Part shown: positions 52,253 through 63,700 of the stretch, in pieces
How the letters are laid out: the number at the start of each line of letters is the position of its first letter
How positions within the stretch are numbered: position 1 is the stretch's first letter
Origin: Branchiostoma floridae
Taxonomy: Eukaryota; Chordata; Leptocardii; Amphioxiformes; Branchiostomatidae
Length of the DNA: 64,000 nucleotides
Direction of reading: 5' to 3'
Assembly: GCF_000003815.2 (NCBI RefSeq)
Contig: NC_049992.1
Coordinates: 7,234,344-7,298,343 of the forward strand
The notes under the pieces: generated by a model
What the model was told of the DNA's origin: nothing
The model's database searches: none
Seen by the model: the letters and a program-made list of their open reading frames with translations, nothing else
Position numbers and translations under genes: made by a program

Positions 52253-52530
52253 ATCAAATGCTAAAGCACTTACTGTAGTACAGACTGTTTGACATGCGAG
52301 GCATCAATTCACTAATAGTATACCGATTCCTGGATTTTTTTACAACTGCAGAAATCACAAAGATACAGTAGACTAGTACATGTACTAGAAGTACTAGAAT
52401 GCATCAAATGCAACCACTGTAGTACAGACTGTTTGATCGGTTTGACCGAGGCATATCCTAGTGCATCAATTCACCAGTATACCGATTCCTGGGTTCTTTT
52501 ACGACTGCAGAAATGACACAGATACAACTG
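52253..52530. repeat. Tandem duplication, period 150 bp
   Basis: Units start at 52253 and 52403 with atcaaatg. They share ctgtagtacagactgtttga, gcatcaattcac, gtataccgattcctgg and actgcagaaat in order. The copy boundary contains a TACATGTA octamer (52377). Confidence 0.85.
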
Positions 52531-55485
52531 ATTACGTCAGTTTTATTTACGACAACGGCATCCCCTTTTGGACTTCTGAGGCAATGCCCTGACTATCCCT
52601 GGCCATGCAGCTATCATATCATACCATCATTCCCCTGGAGAGTATGTGACCTAAAGCCAAACATGGTCAGAGATTATGATGTCCACCACAAATTGTCACT
52701 CCCCACTTGTTGCTGGCTACTGGTCAGCGGAGGATGTTTGACAGAAGCCAGAACAGGGGCTATCTGCCTCTCTATCTGTGTGATTGACAGGTCTCGAAAG
52801 CTGCACTCAGCCTTATTACTCCATAGTGCCTGACAGATAACAACGCCCATCAGACACCTCATCACTCTACACTACTGAGGAGCACAACACAGGGACATAG
52901 TAGCTTCATTAGCTCAATATCATCTCCCTTGTTTCTAATAAAAGTACTATGCTCCCTTTGGGGCTGAAAACACTTGTACAGAATTGGGGAAAAGGGATGC
53001 ATGATTTTCTGAAAGAGTTAGCTAGCCGGAGAAGGAAAATCCGTTGATTAGCTCAAGGCACATCTCCAGCTTTAATTTTTTCCTGTCCCACTCATTGTTT
53101 GGGAGCCATTGCTGTTGATTTTCATGTCATTTCAAGCTCATGAAAATAGGTTTTCAACAGTTTCATTCCAAGAAGTGCAGATTTTAGGGACAAATATGGT
53201 AGTATTTTTTTCTGTCTCACCCAGCAAATTTACCTCCCAGGATGGAGGAATGGGTTGCCTGATTTCTTCTATCTTTTCAGCCCCAAAAGTAGTCTGATAG
53301 GAAGAATAGCTCTTTTTCAATCCATATTTCAGGCAAATGCAGAATATTGCCTTATTTGGTGGTGCAATATTAATCAGGGAAGCAAATCACATTCATTCCG
53401 CAGATGCCTCTGCCTATGCACGAGCCCCAGGCATGTACAACCCTGAGCTGCACACACCTAGACTACTACAGGGAATGTAGATCCAGTTCCCTCCAGGGCA
53501 AACTGAGACTGCTACTGTATCAAACCCCCTGCATTAGGCCTGAGCTTTTCCACACTTCAGTTCACGCCGGATTCGACATTTTCAACACCTCCCTTATTGC
53601 GGGGGGAAAACATAACAATTCCGGACAACTCCTGGTCTGCCGCTGCAAAAACAATCATATCCACAACACGTCTGGTCTGGGAAAAACATACACCGTAATC
53701 ACAAGCTCCTTGTAGAGACAGATTGCTCCAGTGATGATTTGACACCAGAATAAAACTCTGGCAGACCAATCTTTGGGCAGACACATGATTCGCAAATTGT
53801 ATTACAGCCGGAGAGAAGAGGCTTCACATAACAAATCAACAGTATCACAGCAAGCTCTCGGCTTGGGAAGCATCTTTCTCTATATCTTTGCAAAATTTTA
53901 TCATATGCCCATTTTGTCAGTCACAGAGGACAGAATGGGCAAAATTTTTGTCCGTCCCCAGCATCAAAATTCTGTCAAAGGACGGAAGGACGGGTACTAG
54001 CTAGAACCTTGGTATCACAGCTTGAGAAGCACCAACAAATGTTTCTCATCACCTCGCCGGTGATCCTTTCCTCTGCCCTTTCAAGCCGCTGGTATGAAAA
54101 CCGTGATCTTGTTACCATCAATGGGATCTTGTTGACAACATACGACTCATATTTAGCCACCCCTGACCTCCAGCCTTCTCACTGATATACCACATATGAG
54201 TGAATCCCCTGGACATAAACTTATCATGGCAACCCCTCCTCTTCCTACACACTTGTCAATGGTAAAGTAAACTGACTCACTAATCGCAATATTGTGGGCC
54301 CTTGAGTCTTGGTTGCTAGGCTATCCGTTCGATCGCGCCACTCAAACCAGAACACTCTTGTTGTTTAAATCAATGGTGGCCACTTTCAAAGACTTTACAA
54401 AGGTTTTCCCCGCATATTTTAACAGTTACGTATCTGAAAATGGCTCTTTTTATCACATGAGCTGTAACGGTTATGAAATATTTAGGGAGTAGCGATGGAA
54501 AAGAGTCTATCTGTTCCTATTACAGGATCAACAACATGGCCGCAACGGAACGATATGGTAGCAGAGGTCATGACCTGGTGAAATTGGGCCTCTCACATCT
54601 CTGTCTGGGCCGACGCTCCGATCTCTTTTGATTAAGCGTTCTGGTACCGGACGTCCCATACATACTAAACATTGACTCGGGAGTAAGCCGAACACTAGGT
54701 GCAAATACGGGGCACTCCAACCTACAGACAAATGGAGCCGCAAACTGACAGCTCTTAAAAAGAGAAGGAGTTGAAGTAGCCTGTTTACAGTTGTATGTTT
54801 TGGTTCCTTTCCCCAGACATGTACGCAAAGCTATTTTGTATCTTAATCATAAGATCGAGTTTCAAAGTGGTGTCAGGATATGGCTCTCTTTTCGGCTGGG
54901 CTGCTATGTTCCTAAATATAGGATGGGCATAGTATGGATGGCACTAGGGTCACCCAGTACTGTTATGCAGATGGGGAGAGGTTCAAAACGTTGAAAAGAC
55001 ACAAGGTTTACTCATTTTCCGCTAAGCTGGTCTGCAAATTTGCCCAGGCCTAGGGTTGGGCTGCTCAACTCATTAGGCAAGAACAGGAACTAGCAGAGTT
55101 TGGGTACGCAGAGTGTTTGCATAGCATGGAGACAGTCCAGAAGTGTACTCCGGCTACCACTGGTCTCCCCGGCCTTCTTTGTAACCTCATTATAGGCTTG
55201 AATAACCACCAACTTTCAAAGCTCGGAACCTCCAGAGAGAAACCCGTAAACGAGCCCCTTTTCAGAACATGAGAGGGCCCTTGGATAAAGCTCCATTCAA
55301 ACATGTTCTTGACACGAAGGCGACACATCCCCACGCCCAACAATGGATCGGCTTTGTTGCCCCGACCCATGCTTGCACAACAGAACACTATTGTTGGGCT
55401 GCGAAATATCAACCGTGCCTGTTACTCCGGGGCTACTCTACACTACGAGTAAATATTGAGCCTTTAAATTAAACTGGGGACTTAC

Positions 55486-56149
55486 CGGTGCAGCCGTCGG
55501 ACTCGGGCTCGTGTCCCGGGAGGCAGCGGCAACCGCCAGCAAACAGCGTCCACTTCCCATCGCTGGTGCACTGCACCGTCGGCTGGGCCTCGACTTCTGC
55601 GTTTGGCACGCAAGAACCGGCGGCCTGGACGAGGGACGTGACCTCGGGGCCAGTCACGGTCTTGTTGAAGGTTGCCAAGCTGTGCGCTACCGTTGGGCAA
55701 ACCTTGTAGTACACTCGTACCGAGAGAAGAGACATGCACGCTCCGGAATCCTGGAAGGCCAGGTAGAATCCGTCCTTGGTGATGGGACCGATGTTGCGAA
55801 TTTCCTTGTTGATCTCCTGAACGTTCACGTTGCTAAACCTACCGTCCGCCGCTATTCTGTCCACTTTCGTGTACGCCGATTCGTTCCAGGCAGGATATTC
55901 GTCCGTAGCATCGTCTTGGTCGGATTCGAAATAGTAGAAGTCGAAGGTTTCCTTACACGAGACGACGTTCGGTATATCCCGGCACTCGCGGATGGAGAAT
56001 CGGATTTCCACGTAGATCCTCTGCCCCTCCTTTTTGGGGATCCACTCAGTTCTTAGCCAGTTGTTCTGGTCCTCCCTTTGGACTTGACACACTTGGTACG
56101 TTCTGACGGGGTGGCCGGTGTCTGGACTCAAATTGCTCACCTCAATCCA
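55486..56149 (-). CDS. Eph: Eph exon 3: ephrin-binding domain and start of cysteine-rich region
   Basis: This 664-bp exon encodes 221 codons plus one base. It starts in frame at WIEVSN after the acceptor tttttcttccag and ends at GCTGYR-like DGCTG before the donor gtaagt. Residues 1-151 form most of the ephrin-binding jelly roll: RTYQVC (16-21), NNWLRTEWI (29-37), RFSIRECRDIP (50-60), CKETFDFYY (65-73), and FYLAFQDSGACMSL (128-141) before VRVYYKVCP. Both canonical disulphide pairs are present: the Cys of TYQVC with GAC, and that of REC with SCKETF. The Arg before EC corresponds to the Arg known to contact ephrin in EphA2. Residues 152-221 begin the cysteine-rich segment, ending GGCRCLPGHEPESDGC. 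Two N-glycosylation sequons are visible, NES and NKT. Open reading continues right of 56149 only because the intron lacks stops for a short way. The exon is GC-rich in third positions compared with its AT-rich flanks. Confidence 0.97.
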
Positions 56150-56867
56150 CTGGAAGAAAAAAAGAAACAACATAAAATGAGAGGAAATAATTGTAATGTA
56201 AATTTTCCATAAATACAGTACATTATTGGTAGTTCGTTTATGAAGGTTAGACATCCAGGTAAACAATACTCAAATACCATTCGATCTCTAAAACTGGAAA
56301 GAAACGGAAATTGACTCCAGAAGTAAATCTCTGTTTTAAATCCAGTTGTAGAGATTGAATTGTATTTGAATTATATTATTGGTAGTAAATCTTTAATCTA
56401 ACCCAAGACATAACTTCCAATTTTTGAGCCAGTGAATTGACCAGAAAAACTGGTAACAACGTCAACACATCAGAAAAAGTGCTAGAGAAGAGCCAATCAG
56501 AAACAGTACATGTTTCTCTTGCTGGACAAAGATCTGACCTTGATTTTACGCTCCCAAACTAGCCATCAAAATCCAAAACTGGGACATACAAAGATTACAG
56601 ACCCATTGTACCAAAGCCCACAGTAAAAAACAACTCTTACTTCTCACCACACATATGTCACATGGTGTAATAAAAGCTCTTTTGACGGGCTACCCGTCCG
56701 AACAGAAGTGTTTCGGGCTTAGAGTCTAACCCATTTGTGGCCTAGTTCTCTCTCTATCTCTCGGTTCTGAGGGCATTAAAAAGATCAACATAATACCAAC
56801 GACGGCATTAGTGAGGTCTCGTTTTTACGACCAGTGAGTGATCTCGGAGTTTGATGCACCGAGTGAT

Positions 56868-57118
56868 CAGAATAGCGGCGGCGCACTCCCAGATTACGAC
56901 GAGAATCAATCTGTGTGTCGCTCGCTGCGCGGGCTAATTAATAGCGGCTGTCGGGGATGTGCAGCGGAGGTGACAGAATATGACGCATGGGCAGAAATCG
57001 ATAGGTGAGATGAGGGAGCGACCTGATCCCTTTTACCTGTCCCGCGGCAAGAATCTATCCGTGTTTGTTACCGGCCGCGGGAGGGGGGCTTGGAATATAT
57101 ACGGGGTGAATCTAGCAT
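56868..57118. promoter_or_regulatory. GC/CpG-rich island in intron 2, possible regulatory element
   Basis: This stretch is clearly richer in GC and CpG than the surrounding intron. It contains a TAATTA homeodomain-type core within GGCTAATTAATAGC, a TGACGCA site resembling AP-1/CRE, and, at its right side, a TATA-like GGAATATATACGGGG. It lies about 700 bp upstream of exon 3. It could be an intronic enhancer or a minor promoter. Nothing in the sequence proves either. Confidence 0.3.
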
Positions 57119-59344
57119 CCCAGGTTGGAAAGTGAGGTATGCCATGTTAGAAGGGACATGTATTGCAGATCAGCTTACAGACTTCCTCTATAATGTCAGC
57201 AATGCTTTCTTCCATTTCAGGACTTTTTGGATCTCACTGTTGACTCGCTAATACGGTGATCTTAAAATGACGATTCAACTCATTGTAAATCTCTTGAAAT
57301 TACAGAAGCCTGGAATAGAATATGAAACAATGAAAACCTCATTCATTTCCTGAAAATTTCCAGTTTAGTTTGGTTTATAGATCTATCATAGAGCACCAGT
57401 CAAAATACCTTCTTTTTGGCAGCAGTTAGTCTATCTGACTTTGATCAACAAATAAAACCTTTATCAGCCTTTAACACTACTTTGTTTGCCTTGCCAAGTC
57501 TGTAAATCTTCTTATTCCGAGGAGAATGACAACCTGGGGTAGCCATCCATGCTGCTTATCTATGATGAAGCACCTTGTCTCTGAGAAGACTCTCGATGGA
57601 TATCTAAATTTGTTGGGGCACCTTTAACGATTTCAGCTGCAATTCATACACAAGTCATTCCACAAAACAATGGCTTTGGGCCTTAAGGGATTCCTCCTGC
57701 ATTTATTATCTTGATACATGGATAATTGTCGGAAGCGTAATCATTTAGCTGGCATTGATTGGTGCAAATTTCTCCCGATAGTCTCCCATTTTCCGCTTAA
57801 TGCCCGTCATCAGAGGTAACATCCGCTTTAATTGCAGCATTGGCCTTGAGCAAGGGATAGAAGTCGATTCAGGCGGACAAGCAAATCCAGATCATTCCTT
57901 TGCGTCCGCTTCGTAGCTTCCTAGAATCCGAGCAGCTTGAGCTTGTTTAGGTTTAGAGGGCTGATTTTTCCTGGCACGAGGCGTCTCACTGCCCCACCAC
58001 ACACAGACAAGGAAGGAAGAAGGGCTTAAGCTCGTCTGAACCAACCCTGTCGAGATGTTTTCACACCCTCAAGTCCAAACCTTTCCCTGACCCCGACATG
58101 TCCAGAAAGATTTTTTAGGTGTCGGCTAACATTGACTTGGCCGCCAGCCTAGACGATTGTGTGCTCTTCTTCTAATGGACATCAGAAAGGGCGAACGATT
58201 ACGTCCGTAGTTTCTATTTTTGTGATTCTAAAAAACAGACAAATCCAACTAACACAGATGTAGACATCTGACTGTCCTTTCGGGTGGAGTATTTGATCCT
58301 TTTTCGGTTCGGGAAGTTTACTCATTAACTGATACACAATAACATGATTTTTTAACTCTCGGGTGAAAACTGGCAACAAAAACTCTCACAACACAGATCA
58401 TTGCCGTAAAAATCACCCTACTACTTGTATGCCAAAGAACTGTACTCTTTCTCCCTTGCACGAGCCATTTGCTGCTCTACCCTTGGCAATTTCGGTCCTT
58501 TATCGTGGAGCCCATTGAAAGACATTAAGCGACGATTTATATCAAGACTTTCCCTGCCATTTGAGGGAGGCTAAGACGCACCAGAGGGCGCCTGACGGGT
58601 CGGAACACTTCCATAGATCATCTTCCTTCCCCGCGTATTTCACAGGATCACGCACAGTTTCCGAGGGTGATCTGCCCTATAGATCGCCTGTAATCTACGG
58701 CTTCCTGATGGCGAGATTTATCCGGGGCAAAATCCTGATCCTGAAGAGGACATTATTCAGGGATGATACCATCTAAAGCAGGAAACCCTTCCCATAATCC
58801 CATACTCGGCATTAACCAATCAAGTCTTGCATAGATTCTCTTTGTCTTACCAGACTGGGGGGATGAGTTGAGGTGGGTGTACGGAAGGTCTGTTTATTTG
58901 GGGGATGAACAAGAAAAGACATCCCTAAAACAACAACCGATAAGTGGCAGTTAACATGATACCTACATCAGTCAACCACTTCCCCCCTCCCGCAATCTAG
59001 ACTATGGACATCACAATACAGTGATGGACAACAGGGATTGAGGAGAATTTTCCGGCTTTCGTGAGGCCAAACTTTTCATTCGGATAACTGGCTAGGTGTG
59101 AAACCTTTTTTGAAAGCGGAACAAACTTGTTTCTTTATAGCTGACAATAAAAGCTATCCATAAAACTTGTCAGAGCACCCTTTCCCCCTCCGTAACTAGT
59201 ACTATGTTCAGTCTTCTCATATCTTCCTCAGTTTACCAAAAGTGAAATGATTTCAGTGAGGACACAAATCTCCTAACCTCCTACCCTTACCGTTATTCGA
59301 TCTGTCACCGTCTTCAGAGACATTTTATTAACTTGGCACAGGAG

Positions 59345-59446
59345 TGAATTACTTCTCCAGCCCGGAAGGCAGAAATTTTCATCATTTCCAGGGACTGAAT
59401 TATTTCTCAAGCCCAGAGGGCAGGAATCCTCGTCGTTTCCTGGGTT
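59345..59446. repeat. 51-bp tandem duplication in intron 2
   Basis: Units start at 59345 and 59396 (tgaattacttctc and tgaattatttctc). The period is 17 codons. On the minus strand it lies in an open frame (59273-59605) that reads as a 17-residue repeat containing PGNDE and C-x-x-G-x-R-x-N. No splice-compatible use or known family is seen, so it is annotated as a repeat only. Confidence 0.75.
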
Positions 59447-60675
59447 CGAACGGAGGCGGGAGGCGGCACGCTGCGACCGGGAAGGAAGGGCCCCACCAGA
59501 TGTGACCAGTGGACAAAATAACCTATAATCAGCATTAACCCATGTAATCAGGCCCCAATTTCGGCCACATGATGAGGGGGAACTCAAGCCCTGCTGTTTC
59601 CACACAGCTCTAGATCATGTGGTAACCGTCCACAGGTGTGAATTACTGGGGGAGAGGGAAGCAAATTGGTGCCAACAGGAGGGAGGACATGACACCAGTG
59701 CGAGAACTGGTCCCGAACAGTTGGGGGCTACACAGATGTAAATTTATTGCTGTGAAAGTTGTGTTTTTCTTAGCAACATGAACTTCATTTCTCATATGCA
59801 GATGGTATTTTGAGCCCTGCTTGTAAAAGTGAAGTGCTTTTAACTTATACTACGAGGGTAGAGAGTAACAAACGTGGGAAAATTTTTGCATGTAGGAAAA
59901 AATCTATCCGTTCTTACATTTTCATTATCACAAAGATGTAAGAACAATCATTTAGCAGAATATAATTCTTGTATTTCTTGGCATTGGACAAATGTGTACT
60001 ATTCCTTTGTTGGGACCTGGTATTCATTCATTTAACCATTTAAAAATACCAGAGAAGTTTGGTTGAAACATGTCTTCCACCATAACATCTGCTTGGAGAT
60101 TTACAAAATAATGTCTCCACACTCTTGTAGTGACATTTTTCACACCCAACAGAAACCACACACAAGCCTTCAATAGCATCTCTCACACGTAATGCTTTTT
60201 TCTTCCCTTGGCAAAATCATTAAAACTTTCTACATTCACCTCACCAAAGTTCTAAATTTAAAGAAACATTGTGTGTATCCACCAAAAACAACAAAATTTG
60301 TTTCAAGAAAAAAAACATGGCATTTTTCTCTTGTTTCTCAGACAGTAACTGAGTAAACAAGACGGGAATATGAAAATTTATGACGTGTGTGCCCATCATA
60401 AAACTCATCACTTGACAGCTCATTTCCCCTCACAACTGTCTGGGAATTTGTTGGGGGTGAATATTTATCCAGCCCACAACTGGCAGATGGGCAAGACATA
60501 CCCTGGGAGCCAGCCGGGATCAGGCAGCTAGGACAGTTTACTCCTTCAGGCTTAAACTCCCCTGGAGCACAGTAATGTGAGATCTGCGGGCTGACTGCCT
60601 TGGGTCCCCAAACAAAACTCGCTAGCTACCCGGTCCTGTCTGGCTGCCAGGGAAGACATGAAGATGTTTACTCAC

Positions 60676-60740
60676 CGAGTTGGTAGGGTTAACGGTCCAT
60701 CCCGCTAGCGTTGACATACTTCTTGTGTCCAGCAAAACTT
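60676..60740 (-). CDS. Eph: Eph exon 2: N-terminal strand of the ephrin-binding domain
   Basis: This 65-bp exon is too short for an ordinary ORF scan. It follows an acceptor with a good pyrimidine tract (tcttttcacag) and is followed by the donor gtgagt. With one G supplied by exon 1 it reads EVLLDTRS, then LAGWTVNPTNS. This corresponds to the conserved start of the mature Eph ectodomain: an E-V-L-L-D strand and a G-W-x-x-x-P turn. The first codon is split after one base, and the exon ends at a codon boundary, so it joins directly to the Trp that opens exon 3. Length and phases are those of Eph exon 2 in vertebrates, as I recall them. The signal peptide must be encoded further right. Confidence 0.93.
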
Positions 60741-63700
60741 CTGTGAAAAGACATTGAAAAAAAACATATCTATCAACTGCTGCAAATCAACATATGTCAA
60801 ATTGGTAGAGTTCATGGTTCTTGAATACCTCTTGTGCAATTTCTATCTGCCAACAGACAAAATTTATTATACATTGTTGTGTACTCTACAAGATTCTGGA
60901 TAACAGTACATCTTTGACCAACCAGAGAACTCCAATATTCTAGATTTAATCAAAGTTTTGACCAACCAGCAGTCATCTAATTATCACAGTTGGCCTTGGA
61001 ATAGAATGGGACTGGTGACAAAATTTATTGCAGTGCACGATTCACTCAACAACTCACAACATCCTTTCGATACCCTGATTATCTGCCAACATCCAAAAAA
61101 TCTATATTTATTTCATTTCCAATATACTGTGATTAAAACGAGCAGAAGGATTGGAAACACTGTCAAAGTGAGAACAGTACAGAACAATAATATTACCCAC
61201 ACAAATCTACATAGCTTTGATTGTTCCCAACATTCATAAGATTGACTGATTATATATGATAAATATACTTTTGCTTTCGTGCGGCGTCGCTTACTGTTTC
61301 AGACTCATTGATATTCAAGGCAAAGCTACGTGGCATGTGGTCTACCCTTACTCCTACTACAAAACTGGGGTTGAAAAGAAAACAGTCCACAGCACAAAAA
61401 TTGAAAACAGCCTTTTAAATTCTGTCAATTTGTCTGGCATTAATTTGTTTTTGTTATTCCTGCCCCCCCTCCTTCTGAATAGTGCATGTGGACAATACCT
61501 AATTGATCCCATAGCTTCTAAGGATTGAACGTAAGATGCTGTAACAACGGAGGCTCGTTTGATCCCTGCCGCTCTCCGTGCCATGGGCTCTCTTGCGTCA
61601 GTGTTCATTTGAATCATCACAGGCAAAACCTAACTCTGAAAGCTGTAATAATGGAAGTCATAATCTCTCTATTAAACTATATCTAAATCATCCTTTTTTG
61701 AAGACGGGCCCTGAAGACATACGTCAGATACCGCCTTCTCATTAGTTCCTGGGCTTATTATCTTCACAAAGTATGACACATACATTTGTGTGTCTGTTCA
61801 AAGGACCTACATGGACGTGGCAGAAACCCTTACATGTGCATGTATGTACCTCACTATTCAGTGGAAATGTCCTAAACAATATCTATTGAAGTGTTACACT
61901 GTGTGTGTCCAAGGATCAAACTGTTAGAAACGTGTGAATTTCACACTAATCAGCGACTGAATACTCTCCCGCCATTGTTTGTGTAGAAGTTAAATTGACT
62001 GGTCGCCAAACTGTCACAATTGGTGAATCCCGTGCTTTTTCTCTGCTTCCAAATTTGGCCGTGTTGCAACCATTTTACTACAGTAGCGTTTTCTGCCAAC
62101 ACGACAAGTGTTTGTTCATCGCAAGAGCTGAGCAAATGTCACTGGATGAGGGTTTCCCCCCACCTCCTCTAGGACATGTTTACTTTGTGACTGGCTAGCC
62201 ATGCCCTTTTGCCCTTCCGATCACACCTTCACACCCTGACACTACAGTTTCTCAAGCAGTGGGTAAATTTAGCACTGCCTTACCAAAAGGCCCAGGCCAA
62301 TAAAAAGGCCCAGGTTCACACATGTGTAAAATACACATTGAGTTCAATTCAACGGGGGACACTTTTTGTTTCCCCAGAACAAATGAACTGGACTTCATTA
62401 ACCAAAAAAATGAGCCTTCCTATTCCAGAGAGAGATAGGACATAAAAGGCTTTCCATCCCCTAGACTGGTTCTATTCTTCTCCCCCGTTCTGAGCCTGCA
62501 GAATAATTTGCCATGCTCGGCTGAAGAGACCTCATTATTTGCCATCCACCCCTGGTAACCTTTCCAAATCCCACCGTGGAGCACCCTTCAGTATAACATG
62601 GCCACTCACGGCACAACTCAAAACTCTAAACATCTCGATGCTTTGCTAGCTCCGTAAACATGGTTACGCCGCAAAACATGGACACTCAGACAGATAATCT
62701 TTTGTCAAATTTCTTGACATCTTTTTGAATAACACTAACAGCACAGCAAGAAAATGTATGGGCTATATCTGTTACTGTTAAAGTCAACTGACTCAGAATG
62801 GTGAATACAAACAAATACCCCTTCCCTTTGGTGGATTTGAATAATGGTAATGTTGGTTAGTTCACTAGTGTGTTTATTGCAAAGCCCCGTGGGTGTCGCA
62901 AACTCGCAAGCTGTACTAACCATGTCCACCTTCCTTTTTAGGAAATACCTCACTATCCAAACACATCCCAAAATCCCCCTTTCCTTTCATCCCAAAACCT
63001 CTACGACAATGGGACGAATTTTCAGGGCTTCTTTTCTAACATACTTGAAGAGTTATGCATCTTTTGCTCCCATCGGTTGAGTCCAGGTGACAATGATTCA
63101 TTCGTTCGTCTAGTGTACAGTCAAAAAAATCATGTGTGCCCCATGTGAAACAACAGTCTGGCAAACCCATTGGGTTGCAATCACTTTAGATTCCTGACTT
63201 TAGTGCGCCTAGAAAACGAGTCGGTAAACACAATCAAGATAAAACGACTTGATCTTTCCCCACGTTTGTGTACCGAGAGACGACGGGCACATATGTACCT
63301 GGTCATTTCTGCATGCCTTCGTAGCAAGGCTTTGGGACATTGCCTGAAGAATGCTGCACAGAATTTTTTCTAGACCATTAACCACTCAAAACAAACTACT
63401 GTACTGAATTGTGTGTAATCGTTATACCTTCTCTATATTTTCTGAATTAAAGAATGCTTTTTTCCATCGATTCCATTTAAAATCTTCTTTGTTACGAGTT
63501 TAAAACATTTTATGTAGTTAAAATCATGCAGTTATAAGGTTAGTGAATGCTACTATTTTGGAGAATTGGACCATATGTTGGACAGAAAAGATGGCATCAT
63601 ATATTTTAGAAATGCTTACATTTTTTTATGTTTCTAAATCAATCAAATCAACAATTTTGGAAGGTTTGTCACCCTAAAAATCCATCGGAATCCATATAAT

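Larger units (their letters stand above)
16402..55485 (-). other. Eph intron 3, about 39 kb
   Basis: This 39,084-bp intron separates the ephrin-binding exon from the cysteine-rich exon. Vertebrate EphA genes are also known for a very long intron at this place. Content from left to right: truncated SINE (16446) and full SINE (16612-16800); AT-rich sequence to 19 kb; GC-rich patch with an 11-C run (19217); triplicated repeat (19473); duplicated repeat (20169); ATATC satellite (21823); CCAAT and AAGATGGC motifs near 27070; MITE (29141-29314); nested duplications (35641-36089); GC-rich coding-like patch (39534); overlapping open frames and A/G tail (41270-41896); twin TTAA elements (43786-45245); CA repeat (49923); 150-bp duplication (52253). 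In the stretches between these I see no gene. Interspersed ORFs of 60-130 codons are at the density expected by chance. Confidence 0.9.
56150..60675 (-). other. Eph intron 2
   Basis: This 4,526-bp intron is bounded by the exon 2 donor gtgagt and the exon 3 acceptor tttcttccag. It contains a GC-rich island (56868-57118) and a 51-bp tandem duplication (59345-59446). A GC-mixed stretch at about 58560-58770 is open in one plus frame but shows no family I can name. The rest is ordinary AT-rich intron sequence. Confidence 0.9.
16246..60740 (-). other. Eph: Eph receptor tyrosine kinase gene, partial (exons 2-4 and introns)
   Basis: This is the span of a partial Eph receptor gene read right to left. 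Eph receptors are single-pass membrane tyrosine kinases that bind ephrins on neighbouring cells and control cell repulsion, boundary formation and axon guidance. Three exons are visible, with phases that join cleanly: exon 2 ends at a codon boundary, exon 3 starts on a whole Trp codon and ends after one base, and exon 4 starts with the remaining two bases and again ends after one. Joined, they give about 295 residues of extracellular sequence: the ephrin-binding jelly-roll domain and then the cysteine-rich linker. The exon lengths of 65, 664 and 156 bp match my recollection of vertebrate Eph genes. Exon 1 and everything from fibronectin III onward lie outside the window or were not found. An EphA or EphB label is not warranted, since an invertebrate gene may predate that split. 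Confidence 0.95.

Noticed and set aside
55511-56056. 181-codon plus-strand open frame
   Set aside because: It is the antisense shadow of Eph exon 3, open because of the exon's GC-rich third positions.
56150-56266. Extension of the exon 3 reading frame to an upstream ATG
   Set aside because: The frame runs across a clear acceptor (tttttcttccag) into intron sequence. The Eph homology starts exactly at the Trp after that acceptor.
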